From Eggerthella sp. (GTDB lineage Bacteria > Actinomycetota > Coriobacteriia > Coriobacteriales > Eggerthellaceae), in the NCBI GenBank assembly GCA_030540085.1, contig JAUNWY010000001.1, positions 151,480 to 215,479 on the forward strand: 64,000 nt of DNA, written 5' to 3'. The position numbers and the translations under genes were made by a program. This document shows positions 41,945-50,606 of this stretch, in pieces; the first letter of the stretch is position 1, and the number at the start of each line of letters is the position of its first letter. The notes beneath the pieces were generated by a model. It searched no databases. It saw only the letters and a list, made by a program, of their open reading frames with translations, and was not told where the DNA came from.

Positions 41945-44900
41945 TTACTTCTTAGCGTGCTTGCCCCTCTTGCGACGGGAAAGCGCCGCCACAGCCGCAG
42001 CAACCGCCGCCACCGCGGCAATCGCCCCGGCGATGCCCAGCAGGTTGTCGCCCGTCTTGGCAACCCCAGAAACCGCTGCCTTCACGAAGGAAGCCGGGTC
42101 GTCGGCCGCAGCCGGGCCTTCCGGCTCCTGGTAGGTGTTGTTGAACACCGGAGCCTTGCTGCCCTCGTAGGAAACGGTGGCAACCAGGCTGCCCTCGCCG
42201 TCGTCCTCAACAACAACGGTAACCGCATACGCCGTCTCGTCGTAGGTTACGCCAGTCTCGGTTCCCTTCACCTCAGAAAGGGTGTACTGGTACGTGCCCG
42301 CTTCGCTGTACTGGATGGCAGGGAACGCCACCATGCCGCTCGCGTCGTTCGTGGCAACAAGCTGTGTGCCGTCCTCGCCCTCAAGGGCGAAGCTGAACTC
42401 GCCGTCCTCGAGGCTCTTGCCGTCGAGCACCTTCGAGGCGCCCAGCGTCACCGAGGTGGCTGCCGGTGCGTATGTGTTGGTGAAGCCGACCGCATTCACG
42501 TCGTTGCCCACCTTGTGGGCCACCGACAACGTACCGTCGCCATTGTCGGTCACGGCCGTGGTCACAGCGAACACGCTGCCGTCGTACTCGACGCCGGCCT
42601 TATGGGTGCCGCCGCCCACCTCGCACAGCGTGTAGCTGTGGGTGCCGGGCTTGGTGTAGGTGATCGGGCTCAACGCCACGCTGCCGTCTGCGCCGTTGGT
42701 GCCCGTGGCCACTACGTTGTTGCCTTCAAGCAGCTCGAAGGCAAATTCACCAGCAGCCATGTCGCGTCCCGCGAGCTGCTTCGTCACCGCAACCTGGTCG
42801 GTCACGCTAGAATCGGTCGACTGCACGGAGTACGTGTTGGTGAAGGCGAACGCCGGGTCGGAAGCAGCGCCCTGGCGCTCCACCGTCAGCTTGCCGTTGC
42901 CGTCGTCGGTCACCTTGAAGCTCACCGTCTTGGTGGCATTAGCATCGTTGGTCACGCCAGCGGCAGAGCCGCTCTCCGTCACCTTGTAGGTGAAGATGTG
43001 CGAGCGGGAAACGCCAGCCCTGGTAGAAGGCTCGTTGCCCTGCGCCTGGTCGGATCCGTCATCTGCGGCATCAGCATCGTTTGCCACCGTCTTGGCAGAA
43101 GCTGCACCCTGGCCGTCGTCGGCAGCCATCACAGCACCCTGACCCTCGGTATCACCGTCGGAACCCTCGGCACCGTTGCCGGAATCGGCAGCGCTACCCT
43201 GCTCGGTGTCGACCTGGCCGGCCGCGGCGGAGTCTGCCGCGTCATTCCGGCCCTCTGCGCCCTGAACGCTCTGGTCGTCAGCCTTGGAAGCCGCGGAACT
43301 GCCAGCGTCTGCAGCTCGGGTATTGGTAGCGCCCAAAGCCTTGTTCAGGTCGTCGAGCGTGAACTCGATGCTGCCGAAATCAACGTTGCCGTTGGCGTCG
43401 TTGGTCGCCGTGGTCTTCTGGGGCATGGGGGCCGCTGCGTCGTCGGATGTCACCGTGAAGGTGAACTTGCCCTCGATACTTGCAGGGGTCAAACCCTCAC
43501 CGGCCTTCAGGATCTTGATGCCGGAAAGGCCCACCTCAATCGGGTCGCCTGTGGAGTACGCGTTCTTGAACTCCAGGCCATCGCCCGCATCGGCCGTTGC
43601 GGCCAGCGTGCCGTCGCCGTTGTCGACAACCGTCACCGTGAACGAAATCGGCTGAGTCTGAGCGGAAACGCCACCAGGCAAATTGTCGGTCTTTTCGTAA
43701 GCTACGTAAGAGATATCCCACGCGGACTTATCATCCTTCACCGTCTTTACGGCATGGCCATCCGTCACCAGCTTGGCAAGACCCTCGGTGGTGTACTTGA
43801 TGGCGCCGAAGTCAACGTTGCCGTTGGCGTCGTTGGTTGCCGTGGCCACATCTTCATTGCCGTTAGCGTATTTCAGCGCGAAGCTGAACTCGCCGTCGGT
43901 CAAGTCGCGGCCAGAAAGGCTCTTCATGGCAGCGATGCCAACTTCGCCCGATGCGGTATAGCTGTTTGCGAAAGGCACAACCGCTGCCTGAGGAGCGGGA
44001 TCGCTGCTCTCGTAAACGAAGGTTTTATCGCCATCGAGACCGCCAGAAACAACCGTAGTTGCTTTCAGCGTGCCCTGCGCTGCGTCGCCCTCAACGGTAA
44101 TCGTTACCGTGCGCTCTGCCGTGTCGTAGGTATAGCCATTAGGTGCCGTCCCCTGCTCGACAACCGTATACACATACGTCTCGCCAGCGTCTCCCTGATC
44201 GAATACCGCCTGAGAGTTCAACGCAGATTTCACAACCTGTTCCCCATCGTTGGCGGCGGGCATGCTTATCACCGCGCCATCGTTAGGCAGACCAAGCACC
44301 TCTGCAGCCGCCTGATCGGCAGGCGTGATCTTAATGCTGAACTGACCATCGGTCATGTCGCGCCCAGTCAGCGTCTTGGCAAGGTTCAAGCCACCCGCCG
44401 CTGTGTAATTAAGCTCGGCGGAATAACGGTTTTCAAAGCTTCCGTTCTGCGTGGTTGCCGAAGCAACCAGCTGGCCCTTGCCGTTGTCGCTTACCGTAAT
44501 TTGGATAGTAGCTTTGTTGGTGCTGTACTGAATACCCGGCAAGCTGCCAGCAGTTTCAGTTACCTCGTAGGTGAACGTACGCGTATGACCAGGAGCATCC
44601 TTCACCATGTCGGACGTAAAGGCTATCTGGCCGAAGCTGAACGGCACCGCTTCGCCGTCCTTCGAAGTGGACGAGTTCAGCGTTACGGAAGACACTACAT
44701 TGCCATCACGCATCGGCATCGGCGAGTCGTCGTCCAAGGCCTTAATGGTGAAATCGAAGGAATCGTTTTCAATCCAATCACGGCCCTGCAGGATCTTGTT
44801 CAGTTCTGCATTTGCGGTGTCGAACGAAACATCCTGGGCACGATACTTGTTCACAAAGGCAACCACATTGCCAACCTGACCGTCGACCTTGGTGGTTGTC

Positions 44901-47900
44901 GTCAGCTGGCCGTTGCCGTCGTCGGAAACAAGAATGGTCACATCATGGCTTGCCCCGTCGTAGTACAGGCCTGTAGCCTTATCGTACCAAAGCCCTGTTG
45001 CCTGGTCCTGAACTGCTCCTTCGGGAATTGCTTCCTTAACCGTAAACTCGAAGTGCTTGCCGCTATCGGCCTGGGTAAAGGTGTGTCCCGCGATCTTAGT
45101 CATCACATCGGCAATGCCCTCGGCGCGATCATTCGGGTTGGTGAACTGCTTGTCGCTGTCAGCAAGAAGTGCCGCAGAATCAGGGTCTTTGCCTTCAATA
45201 ACGAAGTTGAATTCTCCAGCCTTCATGTCGCGGCCGGTCAAAGTCTTTTCAACCTGAATACCATTATACGTGCTGCTCGTTGCGTACTTGTTGGTGAACG
45301 CTACCGCACCATTGGGGTAGGTCACCTCGGCCTTGAGCGAACCGGTATGGTCGTCGGTCACCGTCACCTTCACCGTTTTGGTGCTGCGATCGAACTGCAT
45401 GCCGTTTCCGTCGGTAGCAGGAACCGCCTCACCGTTCCACTTGGTCTCATTCACGTTGAAGGTGTATTCGCCCGGCTTTTTGAAGGTGATATCACCAAAC
45501 TGGAAGCCCTTCACTTCGTCGGCCTTGGCACCCGATACGGTTGCCGCACCGGGCAGCGTCACAGTGCCCGCATCTACCGCGCGCTGCGTGGCATCGTCTG
45601 CGGCGGAAAGCTCGAATCCGAAGGTTTCGTTAGCTGCCATATCGCGGCCGGTCAGAGTCTTTGATCCATCAATTGCTGCCGTTGCAGGCTTGGGGTCATA
45701 GCTGTTTGCGAATTGGAAGGAAGCCCCCTGGACGGGAACACCATCTTTCAGGTACTGGGCACTCAGCACCAGCACGTTGTTGTCGTTCTTGAGGGTTACG
45801 TTGACGGTCCAAATTGTCGGATCATATGTAACGCCTGCTGAATCAAAGTTCGGGTCTTTAAGGGCATCCTCCACGGAGCGCCAATTATTGCCGTCTTTCA
45901 CTACTTCCATGACCTTGTAGGTGAACGTCTTTTCGTTCTGACCCTGGTCCAAATCGTCGAAAGTAAACGTTGCCTGCGGGAACGAAATGGTGCCGTTCGC
46001 TTCCACCGAAGTTACTGCGCCGTACCAAGTCGTACCATTGCGTTCGCCCTCAATCTTCTGCTCGTCTTGGAGCCGTGGCAAGGGAGCATCGGGGTCGTTC
46101 GTGCAGACAATCACATGGAACATGTCCTGCTCAAGAGGACGCATACCCGTTGAATCGGTATACTCCTTCGTTCCGCTCGGGGTCCACTTGGCCTCAGAGG
46201 TGTCGTATTCATTCACGAAAGATGCAGAGGTCGCCGTCGCTGACGGTTCAACCCTGTTGCCGTCGTCAGAAAGCAACTTCTTCATTTCAGAAGCTACCGT
46301 CAAACTGCCGGTATGGCCTTCGTCGGTAACCGTTACGGTAACCTCGTACAATGCCTCCGATGCGCTTACGCCTGGGTTAAGCGTGCTCAACTCTGCGGAT
46401 TCGTTAATCTGATAGGTATACACGCCCGGCTTGGTGTAGGTGATGTCGCGGAAGTTGAAGGGGATAGGCGTATCAGCGGATGTGCCCTCAGGGGCAGTCA
46501 CTTCCATTGTTGCCACGTTGTCGACAGACCCTTCAGGCATCGGAACGTCAACAGAGCCTGCGGCGGGCTTCAGGACAAACGTGAACTTGTCGGCGCTCTT
46601 CCAAGCACGCCCAGTGAGAATCTTCTCACCCGCAAGACCCTGCTGGCCGTCAAGCGTGCCCGATGCGCTATAGGTATTTACCACCTTCGCATTTGCTGTC
46701 TGACCAGCAACGATTGCGCCCTCAAGGTCTGTCCCCTCCTGGGCAAATCCAGCACGATCAGCTTCCGAAACCTTATAGCTCCAACCGCCATCAAGGCCGT
46801 ATACGTACAGCGTTTCGCCAGCCTTCAAGCTGTGCTTCGCCTCACCCGCATCGTTGAACTGCAAGGTAAACACATTACCTTGCTGCTCGCCGCTTTCATT
46901 CTTAACCACAGCGCTGAAGCTCTTGGTCGCTGCTTCGGTCATGCTGATAGTGAACTCGAACGAATCGTTTGCGAAGTCGTCAGCGCTGTACCCGTCGGGC
47001 ACCTCCAGCTGCTTCGTTACCGCCAGCGTGCCGGGGAGGTCGACGCTCAGCTTGCCGTTGTTGCCCAAGTAGGCCCCAACCTGACCTGCTCCAACCCACT
47101 TCGGGTTCAGCACGTCATTGGCGGTTTCCGTGACGTTGTTGTCTTTCGCTTTGTACAGGTTGTTAAGGTAGGTCAGTCGAGCGGTACCAGCCTTGAAGTA
47201 GGCGCCCTGGCTGTTCACCCCGATGGAGCCCTCGATAGCCTCGGCATCAGCGCCGCTGAAGCTTACGACCTTTTCCTTCTCCTCCACGGCACCGCTACCC
47301 GCATTCGTCATTTCGTAGTACGAGTACTTGTACCAATAGGTATTACCCGCAACCACCTGGTGGGCGCGCTGAGTGCACGCTTCGTTGGTATAGATAGGCG
47401 TGTCGCTGGTGAAGTAATAGTAGATGTTGTCGTTTGAGGGCTCGAAGTTCGCAATGGTGTTGCCCAGGTCGCCCTGTTCCCAGCCATTGCTATAGAACGA
47501 AGCCTTGCCGTCCTGGGAGTTCGCCTGCAGGTACTCCGACATGGCGGCATCGGGGTTTGCCAGTAGGCTTTCCACCCCAGGCTTCAGGCTCGACGTGTAC
47601 ACAACATTGATCGGCTTGGTGTCCGAAACCGTCATGGTCATAGCATCTTGGTTAACGTTGTAGCTGCGCAGGGGGATCAGCGCTGCCGGCACCATCACCT
47701 GAACCTTGTCGCCGGCGGCGAGGTCATCAGACTTGGTTACCGTGATCACCACATTACCCAAGCTTACGTTCTTGCCGTCCATACTTACCGTGCCGTTGAA
47801 GGTGTACGTATCCACATTACCTGCAGTGGTTTTCGTGGGATTTTCGAAAGTCTGTCCGTTAAGCGCGATGGCCTTGAAGCTATCAACCTGCATATAGGCA

Positions 47901-49063
47901 CCCAACGCATCATCGATGGTAATGTAGCCGCTCTGATGCTCAGCGCCTTCAGTGGCCTTTGTCGGGTAGCCCGACCCGGTAACTATCTCGGAAGAAATGT
48001 CATCGAATACCTTATTCAGCTCATCAGCGTTCGAGGCGGACTTGTAGAAGTCAGAACCTTCTGCACGTGTACCCAGGTCCCAATTCCAGCCTCTCCAACT
48101 GCTGGTATAAGAAGCATCGGGGTAGTTGCTGGAAACTGCATGCATGAACTTGTTTTCGTTGCTTGCTCCCGAAGGATCAGCAGAGGGGTTTGCGCCGCTG
48201 AAGATGCCGACGGTGTACACGGTGGCGCCCGTATCCTTCATGGCCTTCGCCGTCGATACCGCGCTGCCGGCAACATCCGACTCGAATCCGTTATGAGCGG
48301 TAGGTGAACCGTCGGTAAAGAAGATCACGATCTTCTTGGCGTCTTCGCGGTTGGAAGTTTGGCTCTGGGCAAGCTGCAGGCCATAATCGGCGCGCGTGGA
48401 GCCAGCAGGGCTGATGGAGTTAATGACGCTCGTGAATGCGGTCGCATCCGCGCAAGGGGACATTACCTTCATAACCTGGCTGTAGTTGTATCGGTATCCA
48501 TCTTCGCGGTACGTGCTGTTGCCTACGGCAGCAGTTTTTTCGCCCGCAAACTTCACGATGGAAACCTGATGCTGCTTTGATGAATCGGAGATGCCCTGGT
48601 TCTGCTCGGCAATCTTGTTCACAAAGTTATTTGCCGCGCTCTTCAATGCGTCGATGCGCTTCGTGCCGCCACTCATAGGATCATCCATCGAGCCGGAAGC
48701 ATCCAGCACCAGCACGATGTCGAGCGGCGTGGTGGAAGTTGATTTCGCATTCGAAGTGGACGAGAGTGCCGAAAGCGCCGTTACGAACGCTGAATCCCCG
48801 CGCTCGACGACGCTTCCACTGCTTGTGGTAATTGTGTCGGTTGATACGGTTTTGTCCGTCCATATTCGACCAATGTTTGCGGTGTTAGGCGTTTCGCTAC
48901 CAACAATCGCTTCCCAATCGCCCATGGAAGACGGGTCGGCCACGAAGGCCGCGCCCCTTATGGAACGGTTGCCGCCCTCATCGTCCGCAAAGGCGAAGCT
49001 GCCGCCCAAGCATATAAGAGCAAGCGCTAAGGCCATTGCCAGTAATGGTCGTATTCGCTTCAT
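41945..49063 (-). CDS. Giant VWA and multi-FctA-domain pilin-like adhesin
   Basis: A surface protein of about 2372 residues, starting at MKRIRPLLAMALALALICLG (49063; the open frame reaches 49195). The signal peptide is followed by a von Willebrand A domain with an intact metal site (LDIVLVLDASGSMDD ... TDGSPTAHNG), then about ten Spy0128/FctA-type pilin domains, most opening with a phrase like KTLTGRDM and closing with FxNxY. One of these is interrupted by an acidic Ala/Asp/Gly/Ser-rich stretch of about 100 residues (near 42.99-43.32 kb). The C-terminus is VAKTGDNLLG, a helix and RRKRGKHAKK. The architecture is that of a tip pilin or long fibrillar adhesin. No sortase or backbone pilin gene is adjacent. 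Confidence 0.93.
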   Translation of the reverse strand: MKRIRPLLAMALALALICLGGSFAFADDEGGNRSIRGAAFVADPSSMGDWEAIVGSETPNTANIGRIWTDKTVSTDTITTSSGSVVERGDSAFVTALSALSSTSNAKSTSTTPLDIVLVLDASGSMDDPMSGGTKRIDALKSAANNFVNKIAEQNQGISDSSKQHQVSIVKFAGEKTAAVGNSTYREDGYRYNYSQVMKVMSPCADATAFTSVINSISPAGSTRADYGLQLAQSQTSNREDAKKIVIFFTDGSPTAHNGFESDVAGSAVSTAKAMKDTGATVYTVGIFSGANPSADPSGASNENKFMHAVSSNYPDASYTSSWRGWNWDLGTRAEGSDFYKSASNADELNKVFDDISSEIVTGSGYPTKATEGAEHQSGYITIDDALGAYMQVDSFKAIALNGQTFENPTKTTAGNVDTYTFNGTVSMDGKNVSLGNVVITVTKSDDLAAGDKVQVMVPAALIPLRSYNVNQDAMTMTVSDTKPINVVYTSSLKPGVESLLANPDAAMSEYLQANSQDGKASFYSNGWEQGDLGNTIANFEPSNDNIYYYFTSDTPIYTNEACTQRAHQVVAGNTYWYKYSYYEMTNAGSGAVEEKEKVVSFSGADAEAIEGSIGVNSQGAYFKAGTARLTYLNNLYKAKDNNVTETANDVLNPKWVGAGQVGAYLGNNGKLSVDLPGTLAVTKQLEVPDGYSADDFANDSFEFTISMTEAATKSFSAVVKNESGEQQGNVFTLQFNDAGEAKHSLKAGETLYVYGLDGGWSYKVSEADRAGFAQEGTDLEGAIVAGQTANAKVVNTYSASGTLDGQQGLAGEKILTGRAWKSADKFTFVLKPAAGSVDVPMPEGSVDNVATMEVTAPEGTSADTPIPFNFRDITYTKPGVYTYQINESAELSTLNPGVSASEALYEVTVTVTDEGHTGSLTVASEMKKLLSDDGNRVEPSATATSASFVNEYDTSEAKWTPSGTKEYTDSTGMRPLEQDMFHVIVCTNDPDAPLPRLQDEQKIEGERNGTTWYGAVTSVEANGTISFPQATFTFDDLDQGQNEKTFTYKVMEVVKDGNNWRSVEDALKDPNFDSAGVTYDPTIWTVNVTLKNDNNVLVLSAQYLKDGVPVQGASFQFANSYDPKPATAAIDGSKTLTGRDMAANETFGFELSAADDATQRAVDAGTVTLPGAATVSGAKADEVKGFQFGDITFKKPGEYTFNVNETKWNGEAVPATDGNGMQFDRSTKTVKVTVTDDHTGSLKAEVTYPNGAVAFTNKYATSSTYNGIQVEKTLTGRDMKAGEFNFVIEGKDPDSAALLADSDKQFTNPNDRAEGIADVMTKIAGHTFTQADSGKHFEFTVKEAIPEGAVQDQATGLWYDKATGLYYDGASHDVTILVSDDGNGQLTTTTKVDGQVGNVVAFVNKYRAQDVSFDTANAELNKILQGRDWIENDSFDFTIKALDDDSPMPMRDGNVVSSVTLNSSTSKDGEAVPFSFGQIAFTSDMVKDAPGHTRTFTYEVTETAGSLPGIQYSTNKATIQITVSDNGKGQLVASATTQNGSFENRYSAELNYTAAGGLNLAKTLTGRDMTDGQFSIKITPADQAAAEVLGLPNDGAVISMPAANDGEQVVKSALNSQAVFDQGDAGETYVYTVVEQGTAPNGYTYDTAERTVTITVEGDAAQGTLKATTVVSGGLDGDKTFVYESSDPAPQAAVVPFANSYTASGEVGIAAMKSLSGRDLTDGEFSFALKYANGNEDVATATNDANGNVDFGAIKYTTEGLAKLVTDGHAVKTVKDDKSAWDISYVAYEKTDNLPGGVSAQTQPISFTVTVVDNGDGTLAATADAGDGLEFKNAYSTGDPIEVGLSGIKILKAGEGLTPASIEGKFTFTVTSDDAAAPMPQKTTATNDANGNVDFGSIEFTLDDLNKALGATNTRAADAGSSAASKADDQSVQGAEGRNDAADSAAAGQVDTEQGSAADSGNGAEGSDGDTEGQGAVMAADDGQGAASAKTVANDADAADDGSDQAQGNEPSTRAGVSRSHIFTYKVTESGSAAGVTNDANATKTVSFKVTDDGNGKLTVERQGAASDPAFAFTNTYSVQSTDSSVTDQVAVTKQLAGRDMAAGEFAFELLEGNNVVATGTNGADGSVALSPITYTKPGTHSYTLCEVGGGTHKAGVEYDGSVFAVTTAVTDNGDGTLSVAHKVGNDVNAVGFTNTYAPAATSVTLGASKVLDGKSLEDGEFSFALEGEDGTQLVATNDASGMVAFPAIQYSEAGTYQYTLSEVKGTETGVTYDETAYAVTVVVEDDGEGSLVATVSYEGSKAPVFNNTYQEPEGPAAADDPASFVKAAVSGVAKTGDNLLGIAGAIAAVAAVAAAVAALSRRKRGKHAKK

Positions 49064-49222
49064 CGTTGATCCCCAATCTTGCTTTCGTTTGCTAGCGAAT
49101 GCTTCTCCCGATGCTGCCGAGTTTTCAACACCAGGGGATATCTGCGTACCATCCAACCCACTTTTGTCGTGCGAAGAAGGGCACTTCAACTGCATCGTCG
49201 CAGATACCGGGCATGTTCGTAA

Positions 49223-49238
49223 CGTTCGTATATACGAA
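49223..49238. promoter_or_regulatory. 16-bp palindrome upstream of the giant adhesin gene
   Basis: GTTCGTATATACGAAC, a perfect palindrome 160 bases upstream of the adhesin start, with an extra half-site GTTCGTA at 49214-49220. The same core is the centre of the 24-base palindrome at 33039, upstream of the beta-helix surface protein. Confidence 0.65.
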
Positions 49239-49274
49239 CCCCCTCTCTTTATAGCAAGGAAAATGGTGTGCGCG

Positions 49275-49322
49275 CCAAAGAAATTGGGTTACGTGCCATT
49301 TTTTTTTGATTAAAGACCAATT
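49275..49322 (-). promoter_or_regulatory. Upstream element of the giant adhesin gene with T9 tract
   Basis: Aligns with 41603-41650 (CCAAAGA, TTGGGTTA, TAAAGACCAATT). Here the stretch between blocks contains nine T where the paralogue has five. About 210 bases upstream of the start codon, next to the palindrome at 49223. Confidence 0.6.
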
Positions 49323-49375
49323 CACACAATAAATGAAAACGGGGGGCGGGCGTCAGGCTTCATTCCCACTAAAAA

Positions 49376-49399
49376 GGGCTGCCGGAAATCCGACAGCCC
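49376..49399 (-). terminator. Terminator of the polymer-forming membrane protein gene
   Basis: GGGCTGCCGGA / TCCGACAGCCC with an AA loop and one mismatch; the minus strand continues TTTTTAGTG. It lies about 57 bases past the stop. Confidence 0.85.
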
Positions 49400-49434
49400 C
49401 TAAGCATTCATCGTTGGCAGAGACCAAAACCAAA

Positions 49435-49467
49435 GTGGGAATCTGGTACCTGTCCCTATTTTCCCAC
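49435..49467. repeat. REP-like 33-bp element, copy 2
   Basis: Same structure as the copy at 41912: GTGGGAA, GGTACCTGTCCCTAT, TTCCCAC. It contains the last codons and stop of the polymer-forming protein gene, so the element supplied the present 3' end of that gene. Confidence 0.8.
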
Positions 49468-50595
49468 CCGCTTGTCCAGGAAGCTTTGCGTAAGGTAGCC
49501 CGCAATGAAAACAGAGCATATGGTTGGCACCACGAAGAAGAGATACGGGATATAGCAAATAGCGGTAAGGACGAGCGTCCCTATCACACCTGCGCCCAAG
49601 GGGGCCATTCCCTCAAACAGGCGACGCCCCAGCACGTAGCCGGCAAACGGGATGGAAAACATCCACAACACTGCAATGAAAATGAATATCAGCACAGAGA
49701 TGGGAGCCGTAACAAGCGGGAATAGCAGGAAGAGGCCCAACAGGGGCAGCACGAAGAACTCCGCGAAACCCAGCATGAACACGCGCGGAAGCTTCGTTTC
49801 CGTAAGTTTGACGGCACCTTCCATCGCACCCTTGATCAGGAAGAAGAACAGCAGCACCAGCAAGGCATGGGCAATGCACGAAAACAGCAACGGCCCAATC
49901 ATCGAAAACGAGTTCTGCTCCGATCCTTCAGAAACAGTAGAAACCAAGGCATCGTCAACATAGCTTACATTGGGGACGTTGGCGCCTTCCTCGATGGTGA
50001 CCTGCGCGTTATTCGGCACCCGCAGCGTGCCACCCACCGTAGTGCCCCGCGAAACGTTAACCGTGCTTGCAGAAATGTTCACATCACCTGCATAGAAGCC
50101 AGCCAAGTTCACTGTGCCCGCAGCTAAAGCCGCGCCCTGATAGGTTCCCGATACACTCACGTTCGAACCAGCAGCATACACACCACCTGCGGAAACGTCG
50201 GATGCAATAGAAACATTCTGCCCAGCAACGGTGATATTGTTCCCGATCGTCGTCGAAGAAACGTTGACAGTCTGACCTGCCGCACGCAAGCTACCGTGAA
50301 TAGTAGAAGAAGCCACGTTCAACGTGCTGCCAGCCAGCAAAGCGCTGCCACCGGTTCCGCCACCTACTTCAAGGCCCCGGGCGTTCAGCGTGTCTCCCGC
50401 CCAGTACAGGTCGCACCCAACAGTAAGGTTCAGCGCATCGCGTTCCGTAAGGAAAGCATTGCCCGTATAGGTGTCGACATAACTCGTGCTTTCCGCCGTT
50501 CCCTTGTCGAACGCCGAATTGGCTGCAAATGCCATGGCGGGCATGCAGAGCACCAAGGCAAGCGCGGCAACAACAACCAGCAGCTTTTTTCGCAT
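49456..50595 (-). CDS. Polymer-forming (bactofilin-like) membrane protein
   Basis: The ATG at 50595 gives 379 residues (a GTG at 50607 would add four). The signal peptide MRKKLLVVVAALALVLCMPA is followed by some 180 residues of short beta repeats (STLNVASSTIHGSLRAAGQT, VNVSSTTIGNNITVAGQNVS), the pattern of bactofilin-type parallel beta-helices. Then come several helices with many Phe and Leu (LLFSCIAHALLVLLFFFLIK and later). The beta-helix should face outward, unlike cytoplasmic bactofilins. The last codons are inside a REP-like element. It follows the menE-menC gene closely and may be read with the men operon; its role there is unclear. Confidence 0.78.
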   Translation of the reverse strand: MRKKLLVVVAALALVLCMPAMAFAANSAFDKGTAESTSYVDTYTGNAFLTERDALNLTVGCDLYWAGDTLNARGLEVGGGTGGSALLAGSTLNVASSTIHGSLRAAGQTVNVSSTTIGNNITVAGQNVSIASDVSAGGVYAAGSNVSVSGTYQGAALAAGTVNLAGFYAGDVNISASTVNVSRGTTVGGTLRVPNNAQVTIEEGANVPNVSYVDDALVSTVSEGSEQNSFSMIGPLLFSCIAHALLVLLFFFLIKGAMEGAVKLTETKLPRVFMLGFAEFFVLPLLGLFLLFPLVTAPISVLIFIFIAVLWMFSIPFAGYVLGRRLFEGMAPLGAGVIGTLVLTAICYIPYLFFVVPTICSVFIAGYLTQSFLDKRVGK

Positions 50596-50606
50596 GGCAG
50601 AAAACA

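Noticed and set aside
41897..45664. A 1255-codon plus-strand frame opposite the giant adhesin gene
   Set aside because: It lies antisense to an obvious VWA/pilin protein with signal peptide and sorting motif; its product shows no domain and is the third-position shadow of that gene.
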